Shown here in pieces: positions 38,333 through 47,700 of a stretch of 64,000 nt of DNA. The notes below the pieces were generated by a model. The model saw only the letters and a list, made by a program, of their open reading frames with translations, had not been told where the DNA came from and made no database searches. A program made the position numbers and the translations under genes. The stretch is from Pinirhizobacter soli (GTDB lineage Bacteria; Pseudomonadota; Gammaproteobacteria; Xanthomonadales; Rhodanobacteraceae), in contig NZ_JADZLQ010000001.1 of assembly GCF_015905305.1 (NCBI RefSeq), forward strand, positions 1,636,599 to 1,700,598, in the 5' to 3' direction. Positions within the stretch are counted from its first letter, which is position 1; each line of letters opens with the position of its first letter.

Positions 38333-38887
38333 ATGTGGTATTCCGCCTACGTATTGGGAGCGCTGTTCGGGGTTTCCGAACTGGGGCTTTCCCTGTTCAA
38401 GCGATCCAAAGGCGATGCATCGTCGAAGGATCGATCGTCGCTCGCTCTGATCTGGACAGTGATCGGCGTGGCGCTGTTCTTCGCATTCGGACTCTCCCGG
38501 CAGGGTCCTTCGCTTCCGGCCAGCCAGGTGCTCTACCCCTTGGGCGTTGCGCTTACCCTGGGCGGCATCGCATTGCGATGGTTTGCCATCCTCTGGCTGG
38601 GCCGCTGGTTCACCGTGAACGTGGCGATTGCCGCCGACCAGCCGCTGGTGGATACCGGTCCTTATCGTTTCGTCCGCCACCCCTCCTACACCGGCGCGCT
38701 GCTGGCGTTCCTGGGCCTGGGCCTATGCATCGGCCACTGGCTGTCGTTGGCGATCATCATGCTGCCGGCGCTGGCGGTGTTCGGCTGGCGCATCCATGTC
38801 GAGGAAGCGGTACTGGCGGAGGCCTTCGGACCCCGCTGGGCCGCCTACGCCGCCCGTACCAAAAGGCTTTTGCCCGGCATCTATTGA
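38333..38887 (+). CDS. Isoprenylcysteine carboxylmethyltransferase-family membrane protein
   Basis: A 184-residue integral membrane protein. The ATG at 38333 follows AAGGGGG. About four to five helices are visible, and the C-terminal half has the ICMT/PEMT signature DTGPYRFVRHPSYTGALL followed by the E-x-x-L segment HVEEAVLAEAFGPRWAAY. The family transfers methyl groups from SAM to lipid-like or small substrates; bacterial substrates are mostly unknown. It probably shares the Fur-controlled transcript of the PepSY gene. Confidence 0.82.
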   Translation: MWYSAYVLGALFGVSELGLSLFKRSKGDASSKDRSSLALIWTVIGVALFFAFGLSRQGPSLPASQVLYPLGVALTLGGIALRWFAILWLGRWFTVNVAIAADQPLVDTGPYRFVRHPSYTGALLAFLGLGLCIGHWLSLAIIMLPALAVFGWRIHVEEAVLAEAFGPRWAAYAARTKRLLPGIY

Positions 38888-38940
38888 CCGGCACCAGCTG
38901 CCCGTTGGGGGTCGCAAGTAGTGACTCCGACCCCATGCCT

Positions 38941-38946
38941 TACAAT
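38941..38946 (+). promoter_or_regulatory. Possible -10 of a leaderless dusB transcript
   Basis: TACAAT lies six bases before the dusB ATG at 38953, which would place the transcription start at or next to the A of the start codon. No good ribosome-binding site is present. The -35 is weak. Confidence 0.4.
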
Positions 38947-38952
38947 GGACGG

Positions 38953-39939
38953 ATGCAGATCGGCCCGTACGCCATCGATCCGCCCGTGGTGCTTGCGCCC
39001 ATGGCCGGGGTCACCGACAAGCCTTTTCGCCTGCTGTGCAAGCAGCTGGGCGCGGGGCTGGCCGTGTCGGAAATGACCAACGCCGATCCACGCCTGTGGC
39101 ATACGGCGAAATCACTGCGGCGCATGGACCACGAGGGCGAGCCGGAACCTGTGAGCGTGCAGATCGCCGGCTACGACCCGGCGATGCTTGCCGAGGCCGC
39201 GCGCTTCAACGTGGCCAACGGTGCCCAGCTGATCGACATCAACATGGGGTGTCCGGCCAAGAAGGTATGCAATGTGTGGTCGGGATCCGCGCTGCTGCAG
39301 GACGAACCCCTGGTGGCACGCATCGTCCAGGCGGTGGTAGCCGCGGTGGATGTGCCGGTGACGCTCAAGATCCGCACCGGCTGGGACCGCGACAACCGCA
39401 ACGCGCTCGCCATCGCCCGCATTGCCGAGGATGCCGGCATCGCCGCACTCGCCGTGCACGGACGCACCCGCGCCGACAAATATGAAGGCCTCGCCGAATA
39501 CGACACCATCGCCGCGGTCAAGGGCGCGGTGGGCATCCCGGTGCTTGCCAACGGCGACATCGATACCCCGGAAAAAGCCCGTCACGTGCTCAACGTCACC
39601 GGCGCCGATGCGGTCATGATCGGCCGCGGTGCGCAGGGACGGCCATGGATCTTCCGGGAAATCGTCCACTTCCTGGCCACCGGCGAACACCTGCCGGAGC
39701 CTGGACCCGGCGAGGTGGCCGCGATCCTCTGCGGGCACTTGCACGCGCTTTACGCCTTCTACGGTGAACTGCAGGGCGTACGCATCGCCCGGAAGCACCT
39801 GGGCTGGTACGCCCGCGACCGCGAGCAGAATGCCGCCTTCCGCCAGGTGGTGAATCGTGCCGAGACGGCGGGCGAACAGTTGCGCCTGACCGCCGACTAC
39901 TTCGCCGCCCTTGCCGCCGGCGAACGCCTGGCCGCCTGA
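38953..39939 (+). CDS. dusB: tRNA-dihydrouridine synthase DusB
   Basis: DusB is an FMN enzyme that reduces uridines to dihydrouridine in the tRNA D-loop. The frame is open far upstream, but the ATG at 38953 begins MQIGPYAIDPPVVLAPMAG like the family and gives 328 residues; an ATG at 38935 is an alternative. Typical motifs are APMAGVTDKPFR, DINMGCPAKKVCN (with the catalytic Cys), LKIRTGWDRDNRN, HGRTRADKY, ANGDIDTPEKA and MIGRGAQGRPWIF. The match to E. coli DusB is full length. No fis gene follows, unlike in enterobacteria. Confidence 0.95.
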   Translation: MQIGPYAIDPPVVLAPMAGVTDKPFRLLCKQLGAGLAVSEMTNADPRLWHTAKSLRRMDHEGEPEPVSVQIAGYDPAMLAEAARFNVANGAQLIDINMGCPAKKVCNVWSGSALLQDEPLVARIVQAVVAAVDVPVTLKIRTGWDRDNRNALAIARIAEDAGIAALAVHGRTRADKYEGLAEYDTIAAVKGAVGIPVLANGDIDTPEKARHVLNVTGADAVMIGRGAQGRPWIFREIVHFLATGEHLPEPGPGEVAAILCGHLHALYAFYGELQGVRIARKHLGWYARDREQNAAFRQVVNRAETAGEQLRLTADYFAALAAGERLAA

Positions 39940-39997
39940 TGCCCGCTTCACGCGGCGCGCGTAAGATTCATCTTTATCGAACCGAAGGTTGATCCCC

Positions 39998-40279
39998 ATG
40001 CGCGCGATCTGGAAAGACACCGTCCTTGCGACAAGCGACGATACCGTGGTGGTGGAGAACAACCACTACTTCCCGGCCGACTCCCTGCGGAAGGAATTCT
40101 TTCGCGAAACTTCCAACCACACCGTGTGTCCCTGGAAGGGCACGGCGAGCTACTACGACGTGGTGGTGGACGGCGAAACCAATCCCAATGCCGCCTGGTA
40201 CTACCCGGAACCCTCCAGCGCCGCCAGGCAGATTGCGCACCGCGTGGCGTTCTGGAAGGGCATTCGCATCGAACCTTAA
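39998..40279 (+). CDS. DUF427 domain protein
   Basis: A 93-residue single-domain protein starting at the ATG at 39998 (GAAGG upstream). It has the DUF427 sequence pattern: ATSDDTVVVENNHYFPADSL, then CPWKGTASYYDVVVDGE and AAWYYPEPSSAARQIAHRVAFW. The fold is a small beta barrel; function is unknown. It lies between dusB and the efflux operon. Confidence 0.9.
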   Translation: MRAIWKDTVLATSDDTVVVENNHYFPADSLRKEFFRETSNHTVCPWKGTASYYDVVVDGETNPNAAWYYPEPSSAARQIAHRVAFWKGIRIEP

Positions 40280-40306
40280 GGCAAGCACATCCGGCGTCCG
40301 GCGCCG

Positions 40307-40324
40307 CATGAAACATAATTCATG
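40307..40324. promoter_or_regulatory. Palindromic operator candidate at the efflux-operon promoter
   Basis: CATGAA-ACATAA-TTCATG: perfect 6-base arms with a 6-base centre. The centre and right arm contain CATAAT (40314-40319), a -10-like element. A repressor bound here would cover the promoter of the RND operon that starts at 40401. No regulator gene is adjacent. Confidence 0.45.
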
Positions 40325-40400
40325 ACAGTGGGCGCCGCCGGTAGTCAACGACACCCGCCGCTGGGCCGTTAACCGTGGTGCGAGCACACGGAGACCCTTC

Positions 40401-41657
40401 ATGAGTGGTGGTACCCCGCACGCAGCCCGGCCGTTCCATCGACGGCGCGGGCTCGTGGTTTTGTCCATTGTCATCATCATCGTCCTGGTACTGATCACCA
40501 TCCACGTCCTGGGTGGCAAGAAGGAAAGGCCCGGTACACCGCCGCAGGTGGTAAGTACTGCCGCCGCAAGGCTCGGCGACATGCCCGAGGTGCTCGACGA
40601 ACTGGGCACGGTCACGCCGATCGCCACGGTCAACGTGCTGCCCCAGCTGAGCGGCTACCTCACCCAGGTCGGTTACCAGGAAGGCCAGGACGTTGCCCAA
40701 GGCCAGTTCCTCGCGCAGATCGATCCGCGCCAGTACGAAATCGACAAGCAGCAGGCCCAGGCGCAGTTGGCCAAGGACCAGGCGAGCCTGGCGCAGGCGC
40801 GCGCGGACCTCGCTCGTTTCACGCAATTGAACCAGCAGAAGTCGATTGCCGAACAGACCTTCGCTGACCAGCAGTTCACCGTGAAGCAGGACGAAGCCGC
40901 CGTGCAGGCCGACCGCGCCAGCATCGCGCAGTTCGACCTGGACCTGACCTACTGCCACATCACCGCGCCGATTGCCGGACGCGTGGGCCTGCGCCTGGTG
41001 GACCCGGGCAACTACGTCACTCAATCGACATCGCCGGGCATCGTCACCATCACCCAGATGAAGCCGACCACGGTGCAATTCACCATCCCGCAGAATTCAC
41101 TGGCCAAGGTGCTCGAGCGTTTCCATGGCCAGGACAAGCTCAACGTCACGGCCTTCAATAGCGACAACAGCAAGCAGGTGGGCACGGGCTCGCTTTACGC
41201 GCTGGGCAACCAGATGGCCACCGGCACCGGCACCGTCAGCCTGCGCGCGAGCTTCCCCAACGACGACGAAACGCTTTATCCCAACGAATTCGTCAACATC
41301 CGCCTGCTGGTGGACACGCTGCACCAGGCCGTACTGGTGCCGACGCCGGCAGTACTTAGCGGCGCGCCCGGCGACTACGTCTACCTCGTCAATGCCGACC
41401 AGAGCGTGTCCGTGCACAAGGTGACGCTGGGGCCGAGCGACGGCAAGGACACCGTCATCCTGGCCGGCCTCACGGCAGGCCAGGCCGTGGTCACCGACGG
41501 CATGGACCGCCTGAGTGACGGCGCCAAGATCAGGCTCGCCGGGGCGAAGTCCGCGCAGGGTGCGGGCATTCCGGCTCGCGCATCGTCAGCCGGCGACGCG
41601 CCACGCAAGGGCGGCAGGCATGCGCACGGCGCGGCACCGTCCACCCAGGCGTCCTAG
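40401..41657 (+). CDS. mdtA: RND efflux periplasmic adaptor, MdtA type
   Basis: The membrane-fusion subunit of a tripartite efflux pump. The 418 residues have one N-terminal membrane helix (about 16-36) and a lipoyl/barrel-sandwich domain (TVTPIATVNVLPQLSGYL to DLTYCHITAPIAGRVG) split by an alpha-hairpin coiled coil (about 110-180). A beta-barrel domain and a membrane-proximal domain follow. The tail is basic and low-complexity (about 385-418). GGAG precedes the ATG. The pump genes follow after 19 bases. Confidence 0.93.
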   Translation: MSGGTPHAARPFHRRRGLVVLSIVIIIVLVLITIHVLGGKKERPGTPPQVVSTAAARLGDMPEVLDELGTVTPIATVNVLPQLSGYLTQVGYQEGQDVAQGQFLAQIDPRQYEIDKQQAQAQLAKDQASLAQARADLARFTQLNQQKSIAEQTFADQQFTVKQDEAAVQADRASIAQFDLDLTYCHITAPIAGRVGLRLVDPGNYVTQSTSPGIVTITQMKPTTVQFTIPQNSLAKVLERFHGQDKLNVTAFNSDNSKQVGTGSLYALGNQMATGTGTVSLRASFPNDDETLYPNEFVNIRLLVDTLHQAVLVPTPAVLSGAPGDYVYLVNADQSVSVHKVTLGPSDGKDTVILAGLTAGQAVVTDGMDRLSDGAKIRLAGAKSAQGAGIPARASSAGDAPRKGGRHAHGAAPSTQAS

Positions 41658-41676
41658 GCGGGTTATTCCTTAACCG

Positions 41677-44600
41677 ATGAATATTTCCCGCCTGTTCGTC
41701 GTCAGGCCCGTGGCCACGTCGCTGTTGATGATCGCCCTGGTGCTGGTGGGCGTGGTCGCGGTGCGCTTCCTGCCGGTCTCGTCCCTTCCCGCCGTCGACT
41801 ACCCGACGATCCAGATACGTACGTTCTATCCCGGTGCCAGCCCGTCGGTGATGGCAACGACGGTTACCGCGCCGCTGGAGGTACAGCTTGGGCAGATCCC
41901 CGGGCTGCAGCAGATGACCTCCAACAGCTCCGCGGGGGCGTCGGTGATCACGCTGCAGTTCAACCTTGCGCTGAACCTGGATATTGCCGAACAGAACGTG
42001 CAGGAAGCGATCAACGCCTCCAACAGCCTGCTGCCCTCGGGCCTGCCAGCGCCACCGACCTATGCCAAGGTCAATCCGGCCGACCAGCCGATCCTGACCC
42101 TCGCCGTGACGTCCAACTCGATGTCGCTGCCGCAGCTTCAGGACGTGGCCAACAACCGCCTGGGCGCGAAGATCTCCGAAGTGCCAGGCGTGGGCCTGGT
42201 GACACCCGCCGGCGGTAACGTCCCGGCCGTCCGCGTGGAGGCCGACCCGCAGAAGCTGGCGGCGTACGGGCTCAACATCGACGATCTTCGCTCGCTGATC
42301 GCCAACGTCAACGTAAGCCAGCCCAAGGGCAACTTCGACGGCCCCAAGCTCGACTACACCATCAACGGCAATGACCAGATCTCCGATCCGAAGGACTATC
42401 TGGCTACGGTAATCGCCTACCAGAACAACGCCCCGGTGTACCTGCGCGACGTTGCCCGGGTTACCCAGTCGGCGCAGAACACCGAGCAAGGCGCGTGGTA
42501 CGACCGCACCCAGGCCATCGTGCTGAACGTGCAGCGCCAGCCGGGCGCCAACGTGATCGCCACGGTGGACCAGATCAAGAAGGAATTGCCGCAGCTCGAG
42601 TCGACGCTGCCGGCAGGAATGAAAGTTGAGGTGGTGGCCGACAGTACCGGCGTGATCCGCTCGTCGGTAGCCGATGCCGCCTTCGAACTGGTCCTGGCCA
42701 TCGTGCTGGTGGTGCTGGTGATCTTCGTCTTCCTGCGCAACCTGCCGGCCACGATCATCCCCAGCATCTCGGTGCCGGTATCGCTGGTGGGCACGCTGGC
42801 GGTGATGTACCAGCTTGGCTACTCGATCGACAACCTCTCGCTGATGGCGCTGATCATCGCCACCGGTTTCGTCGTGGACGACTCGATCGTGATGATCGAG
42901 AACATCGTGCGCTACCTGGAAGAAGGCCACACGCCGATGGAAGCGGCGCTGGAAGGCGCCGGGCAGATCGGCTTCACCATCGTTTCGCTGACGGTATCGC
43001 TGATCGCCGTACTGATCCCGCTGCTGTTCATGGGCGGGGTGATCGGACGGCTGTTCAACGAATTCGCCGTGACGCTTGCCGTCACCATCGTTCTTTCAGG
43101 CGTGGTGTCTCTTACGCTGGTGCCGATGCTTTGCGCGCGCATCCTGCGCGCCCAATCCGAGCGCCGCCCGAGCCGCTTCGAGCGCTTGAGCGAAGGACTG
43201 TTCGACAAGACACTGGCCGCCTACGAGCGCGGCCTGCGCGTGGTGATGCGCCACCAGACCACCACGCTTCTGGTATTCCTGGCCACGGTGGCCTTGACCG
43301 CCGTGTTGTATGTGGTGATCCCCAAGGGCCTGTTCCCCGTGCAGGACGTCGGCGTGCTGGAGGGCATCAGCATCGCGGACAATTCGGTGTCGTACCGGGC
43401 CATGGTGGACCGCCAGGCACAGCTTGCCGACGCCATCCTTAAGGACCCCGACGTCACCGGGCTTACCTCATACGTGGGCATCGACGGCACCAACACCACG
43501 CTCAACAACGGCCGCTTCCTGATCAACCTCAAGGATATTGGCGACCGGTCGGAGCGTGCTTCCGACGTTGCCCGCCGCCTGCAGAAGGAGGTGGCAGACA
43601 TCCCGGGCATCAAGCTGTTCCTGCAGCCGGAGCAGGACCTTACCCTCGACACCACGGTATCGCCGAACCAGTACCAGTTCGTGTTGCGCGGGCCCACGCA
43701 GGATGCCTTCAAGCAATACGTGCCTGCGCTGCTGGAGCGCATGAAGCAGATCACATCGATCACCGATGTCACCAGTGATCTTAACAACGATGGACTGAGC
43801 GTCGACGTGGAGGTGAACCGCCAACTGGCGGCACGCTACGGCATCACGCCCGCCACGATCGACAATGCGCTTTACGATGCGCTGGGCCAGCGCATCGTCT
43901 CGACCATCTTCAACCAGTCCAGCCAGTACCGGGTGATCCTGGTGGCCAAGCCCGAGAGCATTCCGTCGCTCGAGGCACTGGGCAATATCTACCTGCCCAG
44001 CCAGACAGGCAGCAGCGGCCAGGTGCAACTGAAGGGCATTGCCGCGATCAAGGTCACCCGTTCGCCGCTGGTGGTCAGCCACCTGGCGCAGTTCCCGGCG
44101 GTGACGGTGTCCTTCAACCTGGCCCGCGATGCATCGTTAAGCAAGGCCGTGGACGAGGTCAACACCGCCGAGCAGGCGGTGCATCTGCCACCATCGATCA
44201 CCTCGTCGTTCCAGGGTGCCGCCCAGGCGTTCCAGGACTCACTCTCCAGCGAGGTGTACCTGCTGATCGCTGCCCTGGTGGCCGTGTATATCGTGCTTGG
44301 CGTGCTCTATGAAAGCTTCATCCATCCGCTGACGATCCTCTCCACCCTGCCATCGGCGGGCATCGGCGCCCTGCTTGCACTGATGATCGCCGGCAACGAC
44401 CTGGACGTGATCGGCATCATCGGCATCGTGCTGTTGATCGGCATCGTGAAGAAAAACGCGATCATGATCGTCGACTTCGCCCTGGAAGCCGAACGCGAAC
44501 ACGGCAAGCCGCCGGCGGAAGCGATCTTCGAGGCTTCGCTGTTGCGCTTCCGTCCGATCCTGATGACGACGCTTGCCGCCATGCTCGGCGCCTTGCCGAT

Positions 44601-44784
44601 GCTGCTAGGTAGCGGCACGGGTTCGGAACTGCGCCGGCCGCTGGGACTTGCCATCATCGGTGGCCTGGCCCTGAGCCAGGTGCTGACGCTTTTCACCACG
44701 CCCGTGGTGTACCTGTTCTTTGATCGTCTTGCGCAGCGCGTAGGGCGCAAGCGTCCGGGCGAAGCGGTGGAACCGGCGGCATGA
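41677..44784 (+). CDS. mdtB: RND efflux transporter, MdtB type
   Basis: A 1035-residue inner-membrane proton-driven drug exporter of the HAE1/MdtBC group. The start RLFVVRPVATSLLMIALVL and SLPAVDYPTIQIRTFYPGAS follow E. coli MdtB. Twelve membrane helices and two large periplasmic loops are evident. The proton-relay aspartates are in TGFVVDDSIVMIENI (helix 4). GIVKKNAIMIVDFALEAE (helix 10/11) is intact. MdtB and MdtC usually assemble as a heterotrimer. The stop overlaps the mdtC start by 4 bases. Confidence 0.94.
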   Translation: MNISRLFVVRPVATSLLMIALVLVGVVAVRFLPVSSLPAVDYPTIQIRTFYPGASPSVMATTVTAPLEVQLGQIPGLQQMTSNSSAGASVITLQFNLALNLDIAEQNVQEAINASNSLLPSGLPAPPTYAKVNPADQPILTLAVTSNSMSLPQLQDVANNRLGAKISEVPGVGLVTPAGGNVPAVRVEADPQKLAAYGLNIDDLRSLIANVNVSQPKGNFDGPKLDYTINGNDQISDPKDYLATVIAYQNNAPVYLRDVARVTQSAQNTEQGAWYDRTQAIVLNVQRQPGANVIATVDQIKKELPQLESTLPAGMKVEVVADSTGVIRSSVADAAFELVLAIVLVVLVIFVFLRNLPATIIPSISVPVSLVGTLAVMYQLGYSIDNLSLMALIIATGFVVDDSIVMIENIVRYLEEGHTPMEAALEGAGQIGFTIVSLTVSLIAVLIPLLFMGGVIGRLFNEFAVTLAVTIVLSGVVSLTLVPMLCARILRAQSERRPSRFERLSEGLFDKTLAAYERGLRVVMRHQTTTLLVFLATVALTAVLYVVIPKGLFPVQDVGVLEGISIADNSVSYRAMVDRQAQLADAILKDPDVTGLTSYVGIDGTNTTLNNGRFLINLKDIGDRSERASDVARRLQKEVADIPGIKLFLQPEQDLTLDTTVSPNQYQFVLRGPTQDAFKQYVPALLERMKQITSITDVTSDLNNDGLSVDVEVNRQLAARYGITPATIDNALYDALGQRIVSTIFNQSSQYRVILVAKPESIPSLEALGNIYLPSQTGSSGQVQLKGIAAIKVTRSPLVVSHLAQFPAVTVSFNLARDASLSKAVDEVNTAEQAVHLPPSITSSFQGAAQAFQDSLSSEVYLLIAALVAVYIVLGVLYESFIHPLTILSTLPSAGIGALLALMIAGNDLDVIGIIGIVLLIGIVKKNAIMIVDFALEAEREHGKPPAEAIFEASLLRFRPILMTTLAAMLGALPMLLGSGTGSELRRPLGLAIIGGLALSQVLTLFTTPVVYLFFDRLAQRVGRKRPGEAVEPAA

Positions 44785-47700
44785 ACATCCCCGGCGTCTT
44801 CATCCGGCGCCCGGTGGCGACCACCCTCTTGGCCGTCGCCATCGTGCTGTCAGGTGCGCTGGGGTATTTCCATCTGCCGGTGGCACCTTTGCCCAATGTC
44901 ACGTATCCGGTGATCGTGGTCCAGGCCAGCATGGCCGGCGGCAGTCCTTCGACCATGGCTTCCACCGTGGCAGCGCCACTGGAGCGCCGGCTGGGCACGA
45001 TCGCCGATGTGTCGGAGATGACCTCGACCAGCTCGGTGGGTTCGTCGCAGATCACCATCCAGTTCGGGCTCGACCGCGACATCAACGGCGCCGCCCGCGA
45101 CGTGCAGGCGGCGCTCCAGGCGGCCCGGGCGGACCTTCCCACCACCTTGCGCAACAACCCCACCTACCGCCAGTACAACCCGTCGGACGCACCGATCATG
45201 GTGCTGGCGCTCACGTCCGAAACGCTCACCCGGGCCCAGCTCTACGACTCGGCCAATTCGGTGATCCAGCAGCAGCTTTCGCAGGTGGATGGCGTGGGCC
45301 AGATCACCCTGGGAGGCAGCGCGCTACCGTCGGTGCGGGTGGAATTGCAGCCCGACCAGCTCAACAGCTACGGCATCGGCCTTGAAGACGTACGCGCGGC
45401 CATCAGCTCGGCCAACGCCAACAGCGCCAAGGGCCACATCGACCAGGGCGACCAGCGCTTTGAGGTGATCTCCAACGACCAGATCAGCAAGGCGGCGCCC
45501 TATCGCGACCTGATCATCGCCTATCGCAACAACGCCCCGGTGATGCTGCGCGATGTCGCCGATATCCAGGATTCGGCCGAAAACCTGCGCAACGCCGGCC
45601 TCTATAATGGCAAGGCGGCGGTGCTGGTCATCGTCTTTCCCATTCCCGGCGGCAACATCGTCAAGACCGTGGGGCAGATCCGCCAGGCGCTGCCCAACAT
45701 CCAGGCGGTGCTGCCCCACGACGTGCACCTGGACGTGGCACTGGACCGCTCCGAATCGGTGCATGCCGCGGTCAACGACACGCAGAAGACCTTGTTCATC
45801 GCCGTGCTGCTGGTGATCGGTGTGGTCTTCGTCTTCCTGCAATCGCCAAGGTCGATCATGGTGCCCGCCGTGGCGCTGCCGCTGTCGATCATCGGCACCT
45901 TCGGCCCGATGTACCTCTTGGGCTACAGCCTGGACAATCTCTCGCTGATGGCGCTCACCATCGGCACCGGCTTCGTGGTCGACGACGCCGTGGTGGTCCT
46001 GGAGAACATCGTGCGGCATGTCGAATCGGGCATGGACACGCGCGAGGCTGCGCTTCGCGGCAGTGCTGAAGTGAGCTTCACGGTGATCTCGATGAGCCTG
46101 TCGCTGATCGCGGTGTTCCTGCCGATCCTGCTGATGCCGGGCATCGTGGGTCTGTTGTTCCATGAATTCGCCGTGACGCTGTCCATCGCGATCATGTTCT
46201 CGCTGGTGATCTCGCTCACCATCACGCCCACCATGGCGGCGTACGTCCTGGACAAGAACCGTGCCGTGCATTCGAAAGCGCGCTGGGCGGTGTGGTACGA
46301 GGCTCAGTTCGAGCGCTTCAAACAGGCTTATTCGCGCTCGCTGACCGCGGTGCTCGACCATGCGGCACTGGTGGGCCTGACGCTCATCGGCCTGATCGTA
46401 TTGAACGTGGCGCTGATACGCCTGGTGCCGTCGACGTTCTTCCCCGAGCAGGACAACGGCATCCTGCAGGGACAGATCATCGCCGACCAGAGCATCTCCT
46501 TCCAGGCCATGGCGCAGAAGCTCGCGCAGTTGCAGTCCATCGTCCAGAAAGATCCAGCCGTGGCGTCGGTGGCGGGCTTCACAGGCGGCCGCGCGCAGAA
46601 CACGGCCAATGTATTCATCGAACTCAAACCCCTGGCCGAACGCGGCGTGAGCGCCACCGAAGTGGTGAACCATCTGCGGCCGAAGCTCAATGCGGTGTCA
46701 GGTGCGCGATTGTTCCTGCAGGCGGCGCAGGACCTTCGCATCGGCGGCCGTTCCTCGGCGGCCGAATACCAGTACACGCTCACCAGCGACGATCCGGAGG
46801 CCCTGTACACCTGGGTGCCGAAACTGGTCACCGCATTGAGCAAGGATCGTGGCCAGGTACTGGACGTCAATTCCGACCTGCAGCAGAACGGCTTGCAGAT
46901 CTACGTCAATGTCGACCGCGCCACCGCGGCGCGCTACGGCTTCGCGCCCAACCAGATCGACAGCGTGCTGTACGACGCCTTCGGCCAGCGCACGGTATCG
47001 ACCATCTACAACCCGCTCAACCAGTATTTCGTGGTGATGGAGGTGGCGCCGTCCTATTGGCAGTATCCGCAGATGCTCGACCGGATGCGCTTCAGCACGG
47101 CCGCGGGCAATGCCTCGGGCACGGCGCAGACGCAGATGTCGCAGGCGTTGGTCAAGGCGCCGACTGCCGCGACGGTGGTATCTACCTCCAAATCGTCCGC
47201 ATCGCCGGCCAATGCGCTCAATGCGAACGCCGAGGCCAACCAGCTCACCAACGCCATTTCCAATGCCAAGGGCGGCAGTTCCAGCGGCAGCGCCGACAGC
47301 ACCTCGACTGAAACCCTGGTGCCGTTCCCGGCGCTGGCCTCGTACACCAGCAACCACACGGCCACGCAGGTCAGCCACCAGAGTGGCCTGGTGGCCGCGA
47401 CGATTTCCTTCAACCTGCCGGCTGGCGGGTCGTTGAGCCAGGCATCGGCGACCCTCGACCAGGTATCGCAGGAGTTGCACCTGCCAGCGTCCATCCACGG
47501 CTCCTTCGCCGGTGCCGCCCAAGCCTATTCGCAATCGATGTCGAGCATGCCGTTGCTGGTGCTGGCCGCGCTGGCCGCCGTGTACCTGGTGCTCGGCATG
47601 CTGTACGAAAGCGCGGTGCATCCGATAACCATCCTGTCCACCCTGCCTTCGGCCGGCATCGGCGCCACGCTTGCCTTGTTGATCTTCGGCACGCCGTTCT

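Noticed and set aside
41530-42930. Long minus-strand frame opposite mdtA/mdtB
   Set aside because: Opposite two well-supported efflux genes and without recognisable motifs; the same applies to the long minus-strand frames opposite mdtC at 45324-46673 and 46698-48089.
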